This document shows, one piece after another, positions 1 through 3,987 of a stretch of DNA of 6,156 nt. The position numbers and the translations under genes are program-made. Each line of letters begins with the position of its first letter. The first letter of the stretch is position 1. The stretch is from CBIHLX01 sp966210935 (GTDB taxonomy: Bacteria; Patescibacteriota; Saccharimonadia; Saccharimonadales; Saccharimonadaceae). The stretch covers positions 1-6,156 of the forward strand of contig CBIHLX010000046.1 in assembly GCA_966210935.1 (NCBI GenBank). The letters are read 5' to 3'. The notes beneath the pieces are model-generated. The model was not told the DNA's origin. It searched no databases and saw only the letters and a program-made list of their open reading frames with translations.

Positions 1-138
1 TCAAACGGCAGCTACGGATCATACAATAGCGGCTCGCGCTGGGCAATGGCGACAGACATGCGATGCCGCAACCCAACTACAGGCCGCGCAAGCGCCACTA
101 CGGGTCGAGTTGAAAGTGGAATAATGTACCTCCCATAA
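1..138 (+). CDS. C-terminal end of a secreted adhesin/pilin-like protein (5' partial)
   Basis: Frame 1 is open from the window edge to TAA at 136-138 and gives the last 45 residues of a protein. The fragment is rich in Ser, Gly, Asn and Tyr. It contains RCRNPTTGR, which matches RCRNNITGR near the C-terminus of the 620-residue prepilin-adhesin at 618-2480 (RCRN and TGR identical). The match sits at the same distance from the end of the protein and is followed by the same kind of small membrane gene, so this is very probably a paralogous adhesin. In the full-length copy this stretch is the last strand of a cysteine-paired FN3-like unit. Whether this copy also has a prepilin N-terminus or a lectin domain cannot be seen. 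The stop codon overlaps the ribosome binding site of the next gene, so the two are likely co-transcribed. Confidence 0.8.
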   Translation, partial: SNGSYGSYNSGSRWAMATDMRCRNPTTGRASATTGRVESGIMYLP

Positions 139-140
139 GG
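137..140 (+). promoter_or_regulatory. Ribosome binding site overlapping the upstream stop
   Basis: AAGG ends 6 nt before the ATG at 147 and shares two bases with the TAA stop of the preceding gene (136-138). This supports the 147 start and suggests that translation is coupled within the operon. Confidence 0.55.
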
Positions 141-146
141 ATTGAT

Positions 147-518
147 ATGAAGAAAACAAGAAACAAAGCTCAACACCGTTCCATTGCATTAGCGCTAGTT
201 GCCGTTATTGTTATTGGCGCCATCTTTGCGGCGGCTCAATTTTATAAACCCAACAACTCCACACCAGACCCAAGTACCGATAACCCGGCCTCATCATCAA
301 ATAGCGAGACAAATTCTACTATACGTAAGGCCAAGGAAGCGCACGAACAGGGCGATTACGACACAGCAAAATCTCTTTACCAACAGGCTCGTTCAGAATA
401 CGAGGCGTCAAACGATGCAACTCAAGTTGCCGAGATCGACTCGATGATCAGCCTGATAGAAGTAGAGCAGAAGAGCAAGTCAAACCCTGAACAGCCGCCA
501 CTTGCAGGTCAAAACTAA
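147..518 (+). CDS. Small membrane-anchored TPR-like protein (copy 1 of adhesin partner)
   Basis: This 123-residue protein has a basic N-terminus (MKKTRNKAQHR) and one hydrophobic segment at about residues 13-32 with no prepilin or lipobox motif. A low-complexity Ser/Asn/Pro/Thr linker follows at about 35-58, then a charged helical region at 60-108. Residues 61-86 fit one TPR hairpin: small residues at the expected positions, GDY at 69-71, and A.SLY..A..EY spacing. The likely topology is a signal anchor with the helical domain outside the membrane. It is paralogous to the protein at 2494-2880: GD falls at residues 69-70 in both, followed by AK..Y..A.SE..A.N. Both genes follow an adhesin gene directly. 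A single TPR unit is short for a self-standing domain, so it may dimerise or pack on a partner. A role as chaperone, assembly factor or anchor for the adjacent pilin is inference. Confidence 0.85.
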   Translation: MKKTRNKAQHRSIALALVAVIVIGAIFAAAQFYKPNNSTPDPSTDNPASSSNSETNSTIRKAKEAHEQGDYDTAKSLYQQARSEYEASNDATQVAEIDSMISLIEVEQKSKSNPEQPPLAGQN

Positions 519-579
519 GCTCACGTAGCCGCAGCTCACACCCCTTACTACTACACACGAGTGGCCGCCAAAACAAGAC

Positions 580-608
580 TTGCATAAAGCATGAGCGTTG
601 TCTAAACT
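580..608 (+). promoter_or_regulatory. Candidate promoter for the prepilin-adhesin, predicted leaderless
   Basis: TTGCAT (580-585) and TAAACT (603-608) are separated by 17 nt and resemble sigma-70 -35 and -10 boxes. The -10 ends 9 nt before the ATG at 618, so transcription would begin about 3 nt before the start codon. No Shine-Dalgarno sequence precedes that ATG. The remaining intergenic bases (519-579) hold only a short direct repeat (AGCTCAC at 518-524 and 533-539) and no convincing terminator, so read-through from the upstream gene is also possible. The hexamers are imperfect matches. Confidence 0.45.
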
Positions 609-617
609 ACAGACAGT

Positions 618-2480
618 ATGAAAAACAAAACCGGTTTTACACTCGTCGAACTGATCGTGGTTATTGCCATCCTTGGACTTCTAACCGTCATTGCGGTCTT
701 CAACTACCTTAATGTTCAGCGCCAGGCTCGCGACGAACAGCGCGCAACTGATGCAACTGTCGTCGCCGAAAGTCTTGAGCGATACTTTGCAAAGAACGGG
801 GAATACCCGAGCGTTTCTCAGATGACCAATAGCGATGGCAACGCCGTCCGCCAATTACTTGGTCTTGGTAGTATCGATAGCCTACTCGCCCCGCTCGCTA
901 CAAGCGGCGCCACGAACTCATGGCAAACAGGTACAGCAAGCATCAGCAACCAGTTGACCTACAAGTGTAAGTCGACCACACCACCAGCCACTACGCCGTG
1001 TGAAGATTTTACAATTCAATACTTCAGTGAACAGGAAAGCACTCTTGTTGCAATCGATAGTCGCAACAAAACAGCCTCGATCGATGTTATTCAGCGCGAA
1101 GGTATCGTGGCTCCAGATGCACCATCCGTATCCGTTGCGGCTTCAGGCTCCAACGCTCTTGCAACTGCCACTCCGGTAGCCTGCCAAACAGGCACCACCC
1201 CGCGCTACTCTTTCCAAAGCCAAGTAAATAACTCTGGCACATGGTCAGCCTGGGGTGCATGGACAACCGGCACCACCAGCTCACTTGCTGCGACCGAAGG
1301 CTCAAAGTATGATTTTCGCGTAAAAGCACAATGCCAAACAGGCTCTACTGTCAGTGCGGACTCGACCACAAGTAACACCGCAAGCTACATTCGCCAGCTC
1401 AGCACTCCATCAGCTCCAGCTCCCTATATCACCGCCTCAATTCGTCCAAACTACAATGGTGGACTCTGTATGGATGCCGCAGGACAAGGCGGCGCCGGTA
1501 CTGCAATTCAGGTGTATACCTGTAACGGAACAGCGGCACAAGATTGGGCATATAACAGCAATGATCGCACGATTCGGCCTACGTATAACATGAGCCTTTG
1601 TATCAGTCATGAGGGCGGTGGCGTTCAGTTCAGACTTCGCGCATGCGACGGCAACGCAGTACGCCAATGGAACTCGGACACCCGCGGCTACTTTGTATCC
1701 GTATCCTCAGGACACTGTATGGATGCTGTCAACTGGGGTGGCAGCGGCACACCTATAGCCGCCGGCAACTGTAATAATGCCAGCGCGCAAATCTGGAATC
1801 CGAGCGACTCACAGACCGCATGGACATGGCCGCACACCACCTGCCCAGCGGGTGCAACACGCGAATATCAGGTATACCGCCAAACCACCGGCCTCGCTGA
1901 CTCCGGCTGGGTAGCTCCTACCGACAACGCCAACGCCCGGGACGTGCGCACCACCTCGAGCCAAGGCCACACATACACTAATCAAGTTCGTGTTCGCTGT
2001 ACATCGCCTTTCGATCAAAGCGACTGGAGCGGCAGCGGTGTAGCCAGTGTCAATAAGGCCGTATTCCGCCCTGGCAACCCTTACAACTGGGCATTCGGCG
2101 TATGGGGCGGTCGTAATGGATGGGGATGGTCATTTGCCTCACCGGCTTGTGGCGCCGGCACTGCTAAGACCTACCAAGAGGAGAGCTGGATTGGTGTCAA
2201 CAACAACAGCGGCGGTAGTCTCATGTACTGGCTCTCGCCACGTACGCCAAGCGGTCCCGGTAATGTCTGGTGGTATACCGCCAACTCCACCGGAGGCGCC
2301 AACTATATATGGTACGCGCCAGACGGTAGTGACAGAGGTACTACATTCGTAGACCACCCATCAGGAGGTGTGCCATCCGGTGTCGACGTAACGGCTCGCG
2401 CTATGTATCGCTGCCGCAATAACATCACCGGACGCGAAGCTTATGGCGACTGGTATCAGACAGTGATGAGTTATACCTAG
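618..2480 (+). CDS. Type IV prepilin-like adhesin with R-type lectin and FN3-like domains
   Basis: This 620-residue protein starts with MKNKTG|FTLVE, a classic type IV prepilin site with cleavage after Gly6 and Glu5 of the mature chain, followed by a hydrophobic helix to about residue 28. A pilin-like head follows to about 163 with a disulfide-loop candidate (C117, C128). Most pilins are 120-200 residues; here about 450 more are appended. They comprise an FN3-like unit (about 165-257; C189, C239), a ricin-type beta-trefoil (about 272-395) with three repeats ending QDW (308-310), RQW (349-351) and QIW (391-393), then two more FN3-like units (C409/C461; C511/C599). The lectin repeats carry cysteine pairs C284/C302, C328/C343 and C367/C385. 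Asp286 and Asp369 sit in CMDA motifs typical of sugar-binding repeats; repeat 2 lacks this Asp. The product is probably processed by PilD, exported by the pilus machinery and exposed as a minor or tip pilin binding glycans. Pilus incorporation and ligand are inference. Confidence 0.88.
   Translation: MKNKTGFTLVELIVVIAILGLLTVIAVFNYLNVQRQARDEQRATDATVVAESLERYFAKNGEYPSVSQMTNSDGNAVRQLLGLGSIDSLLAPLATSGATNSWQTGTASISNQLTYKCKSTTPPATTPCEDFTIQYFSEQESTLVAIDSRNKTASIDVIQREGIVAPDAPSVSVAASGSNALATATPVACQTGTTPRYSFQSQVNNSGTWSAWGAWTTGTTSSLAATEGSKYDFRVKAQCQTGSTVSADSTTSNTASYIRQLSTPSAPAPYITASIRPNYNGGLCMDAAGQGGAGTAIQVYTCNGTAAQDWAYNSNDRTIRPTYNMSLCISHEGGGVQFRLRACDGNAVRQWNSDTRGYFVSVSSGHCMDAVNWGGSGTPIAAGNCNNASAQIWNPSDSQTAWTWPHTTCPAGATREYQVYRQTTGLADSGWVAPTDNANARDVRTTSSQGHTYTNQVRVRCTSPFDQSDWSGSGVASVNKAVFRPGNPYNWAFGVWGGRNGWGWSFASPACGAGTAKTYQEESWIGVNNNSGGSLMYWLSPRTPSGPGNVWWYTANSTGGANYIWYAPDGSDRGTTFVDHPSGGVPSGVDVTARAMYRCRNNITGREAYGDWYQTVMSYT
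1431..1802 (+). other. R-type (ricin B-like) lectin domain within the adhesin
   Basis: This segment encodes residues 272-395, about the size of one complete beta-trefoil. Three homologous repeats are visible at about 275-310, 319-351 and 358-393. Repeats 1 and 3 share LCMDA/HCMDA, a GG.GT turn, a cysteine strand and a Q.W end. Repeat 2 is degenerate: it has LCISH instead of CMDA and RQW instead of Q.W. By family knowledge, repeats 1 and 3 could bind sugar, and repeat 2 is probably structural only. Confidence 0.85.
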
Positions 2481-2483
2481 GAG
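2479..2483 (+). promoter_or_regulatory. Ribosome binding site overlapping the adhesin stop codon
   Basis: AGGAG shares two bases with the TAG stop of the adhesin (2478-2480) and lies 10 nt before the ATG at 2494. Two nearer ATGs (2484 and 2489) are in other frames and open only very short ORFs, so 2494 is the real start. The arrangement mirrors the AAGG/stop overlap at 136-140 in the first module. Confidence 0.65.
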
Positions 2484-2493
2484 ATGAAATGTT

Positions 2494-2880
2494 ATGGAAT
2501 ATAAACTACCAATACGCAGCAATCGGCGCAGAAACCTCATAGTAGCAGGAGTATCAATCTTGCTCATCGCCGCGATTGCAGCGGGAACATTCTATGCTCT
2601 TAAGTACGTGGATAGGGCGGATAAGTCCGCCTCAGTAGCCGAGACAGCCCCTGCCGAGGAAACGAGCCAGCAAAAGGCAGATAAACTCTTTGTCTCAGGT
2701 GACCTTAGCGCCGCAAAAACCGCCTATGAAAAAGCTCTTAGCGAATTCCAGGCTGCCAACAATGAGTCTGCAGCTGCAGACGTTAAGATGCAGCTGGAAC
2801 TCATCGACAACATGACGAAAACTCCCGAAGCACCACAAAATACCGATCATGGCCGTGTTACCGTCGGAGCGAAGCAGTAG
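2494..2880 (+). CDS. Small membrane-anchored TPR-like protein (copy 2 of adhesin partner)
   Basis: This 128-residue protein has a positively charged start (IRSNRRRN at 7-14), a single membrane helix at about 15-36, an acidic Ala/Glu-rich linker at about 40-58, and a helical pair at 60-107 that fits one TPR motif (KADKLF..GDL..AK.AY.KAL.EF). A polar Pro/Gln tail follows. It is a clear paralog of the protein at 147-518, with the same length, topology and GD position (69-70), but little DNA identity outside the motif, so the duplication is old. The gene follows the adhesin by 13 nt and ends 3 nt before the terminator hairpin, so it closes the operon. No catalytic motif is visible. Its constant position behind an adhesin suggests a matched accessory protein (inference). 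It could also be a general TPR-type scaffold. Confidence 0.87.
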   Translation: MEYKLPIRSNRRRNLIVAGVSILLIAAIAAGTFYALKYVDRADKSASVAETAPAEETSQQKADKLFVSGDLSAAKTAYEKALSEFQAANNESAAADVKMQLELIDNMTKTPEAPQNTDHGRVTVGAKQ

Positions 2881-2883
2881 ACA

Positions 2884-2920
2884 ATAAAAACAAGCTAGCG
2901 TATCGCTAGCTTGTTTTTAT
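2884..2920. terminator. Perfect 17-bp bidirectional Rho-independent terminator
   Basis: Arms at 2884-2900 (ATAAAAACAAGCTAGCG) and 2904-2920 are exact inverted complements with a 3-nt TAT loop. The outer A and T tracts give a U-rich tail on both strands, as expected between convergent genes. It lies 3 nt after the stop at 2880, and its right arm encodes the last residues and the TAG stop (2906-2908) of the minus-strand gene. Confidence 0.93.
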
Positions 2921-3394
2921 GCGACGATAGGCGAACTTCGCAGAGACACGCCAAGAATTATGGCTATAGCTGTCGTACTGGTATATTTCGCCGTTTTTCA
3001 CTTCGCTAATCAGCACAAGGGCAGGATTATATGGCGCCAGCGTCCGATAGAAAATAATATCGGCATCACTGATCTGCCCACGACCCGGGAAGACATCACG
3101 AAACTTTTCACGACCAATCGCATCAAAGTAATCCGGCTGCCCCTTGGGAGGGAAGTACAACTCTGCCTTGAGTCCCATACGGGCAACGATCTTCTTGATG
3201 TCACTCAGCAGGAGTTTTGATGTGCCGTGCACAAAGACCATTAGTTGCTTTTTCTTGGTGAGGAAGACAGTTGCCGTTGCCGTGCGGCTAACATCGGCAT
3301 CACGTACAATAACTCGATCTAGATCAAACGACACACCGAACTTTTCCTTTGCGATCCGTTCGATTGCCATGTCATCATAAATCTCTTCAGTCAT
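2906..3394 (-). CDS. Conserved-looking protein of unknown function
   Basis: I do not recognise this 162-residue protein. It has no signal peptide, membrane segment, cysteine or obvious catalytic motif, so it is probably cytoplasmic. After a charged N-terminal helix (about 3-18), a likely strand pair (38-56, TATATVFL.KKKQLMVFV) is followed by a helix (60-73) and a strand (77-81, AELYF). A second half follows with YFDAIGREKFRDVFPGR (89-105), ADIIFYRTLAPYNPALVLI (111-129) and a final Tyr-rich hairpin. The ATG at 3394 is chosen because an extended -10 box (TGGTACAAT, 3413-3405) ends 10 nt before it, which would make the mRNA leaderless. A TTG at 3424 would add 10 residues but has no ribosome binding site and lies upstream of that -10. 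The stop is inside the terminator stem. The gene is divergent from the 3457 operon. Confidence 0.75.
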   Translation of the reverse strand: MTEEIYDDMAIERIAKEKFGVSFDLDRVIVRDADVSRTATATVFLTKKKQLMVFVHGTSKLLLSDIKKIVARMGLKAELYFPPKGQPDYFDAIGREKFRDVFPGRGQISDADIIFYRTLAPYNPALVLISEVKNGEIYQYDSYSHNSWRVSAKFAYRRIKTS

Positions 3395-3404
3395 ATCTAA
3401 TGGT

Positions 3405-3413
3405 ATTGTACCA
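3405..3413 (-). promoter_or_regulatory. Extended -10 promoter of the minus-strand gene
   Basis: Read on the minus strand this is TGGTACAAT: a TGn extension plus a five-of-six match to TATAAT, ending 10 nt before the ATG at 3394. There is no -35 match at 16-18 nt, which extended -10 promoters can do without. Transcription would start 3-4 nt before the ATG. Confidence 0.5.
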
Positions 3414-3418
3414 CTATC

Positions 3419-3446
3419 TTGCAAATAGAGGAGAGGAGTATATAAT
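3419..3446 (+). promoter_or_regulatory. Sigma-70-like promoter of the 174-aa gene/helicase operon, predicted leaderless
   Basis: TTGCAA (3419-3424) and a perfect TATAAT (3441-3446) are spaced 16 nt apart. The -10 ends 10 nt before the ATG at 3457, leaving a leader of only about 3-4 nt. The purine run GGAGAGGAG (3430-3438) resembles a Shine-Dalgarno site, but it lies 18 nt from the ATG and upstream of the -10, so it would not be in the mRNA. The -35 position of the divergent minus promoter would fall inside this element, so the two promoters may compete. Confidence 0.6.
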
Positions 3447-3456
3447 CTCTTACATC

Positions 3457-3981
3457 ATGAAGCTTGCCACTATCGAACATCAGCCTGATTTTCCTGCCGT
3501 AGATCTTGATGAAAACAACGCTCTATTCTTTGAGCTTCTTTTAACCAGCCAAAACCAAGTGGCCATGCAACACAGGCAAGCAGAAGAATTTAGCTATTTA
3601 TACAAAGTTAGCCATGCCACCGCTAGATTTAATGCAGACACCATTCCCATTGGAAGCGGCTTTGAGAGCCTTGAGTATGGCATGGCTGGGTATGAGATTA
3701 TTGCCTCAATTGTTGCACCCACTCAAAAACAGGTTGAGCCGATTGTTGCGCACATCGCCGCCCGTAGTTTACATAAAGTAATGCGATCCGATTACTTTCC
3801 GGCAACCATGCAAGAGCTATATAACGAGTTCACCGAGCAGCACCCAGTAACAAAACATGTTATCGAATCTGCAGCCTCGCATCGCCACGCCTATATGACC
3901 CACTATGCGGTTATTGGCGCAGCACTTGCGCGACAGATTGAACTGGATGCCCGCGAATACGATGCAAATCAAGTACAATAA
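3457..3981 (+). CDS. Helical protein of unknown function upstream of the UvrD-like helicase
   Basis: I do not recognise this 174-residue protein. The frame stays open further upstream to an ATG at 3349, but that start would overlap the divergent gene and both promoters. The ATG at 3457 follows a perfect -10 box and begins MKLATIEHQPDF, so it is preferred. The protein is largely helical, without cysteines, signal peptide or membrane segment. It is unusually rich in histidine, with ten residues including a cluster at 142-149 (HRHAYMTH). A small Gly-rich stretch occurs at 66-79. No known metal or nucleotide motif is clear. Its TAA is 6 nt before the helicase ATG, so the two are almost certainly co-transcribed, and it may act with the helicase (inference from position only). 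Confidence 0.8.
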   Translation: MKLATIEHQPDFPAVDLDENNALFFELLLTSQNQVAMQHRQAEEFSYLYKVSHATARFNADTIPIGSGFESLEYGMAGYEIIASIVAPTQKQVEPIVAHIAARSLHKVMRSDYFPATMQELYNEFTEQHPVTKHVIESAASHRHAYMTHYAVIGAALARQIELDAREYDANQVQ

Positions 3982-3987
3982 TAAGTA

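Noticed and set aside
518..539. AGCTCAC direct repeats after the first small gene as a terminator or operator
   Set aside because: They are direct, not inverted, only 7 nt long, and no T tract follows.
834..1667. Identical heptapeptide DGNAVRQ at residues 73-79 and 344-350 of the adhesin as an internal duplication
   Set aside because: Three of seven codons differ, the flanking sequences are unrelated, and the two copies sit in different domains, so chance similarity is more likely.
1087..2567. Several 60-100-codon open frames opposite or out of frame with the adhesin
   Set aside because: They lack ribosome binding sites and protein-like composition, and lie wholly or mostly inside a well-supported coding sequence, so they are shadows.
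3395..3424. TTG at 3424 as the start of the minus-strand gene
   Set aside because: The only promoter-like sequence lies downstream of it, no Shine-Dalgarno precedes it, and ATG at 3394 fits the leaderless spacing seen at the other genes.
3349..3456. Upstream ATG at 3349 as the start of the 174-residue protein
   Set aside because: It would overlap the divergent gene's coding start and both promoters, has no ribosome binding site, and adds a sequence unlike the rest of the protein.
3974..3979. TACAAT 8 nt before the helicase ATG as a fourth leaderless promoter
   Set aside because: There is no -35 match at 16-18 nt and no TGn extension, it lies inside the upstream coding sequence, and the 6-nt intergenic gap fits simple co-transcription.
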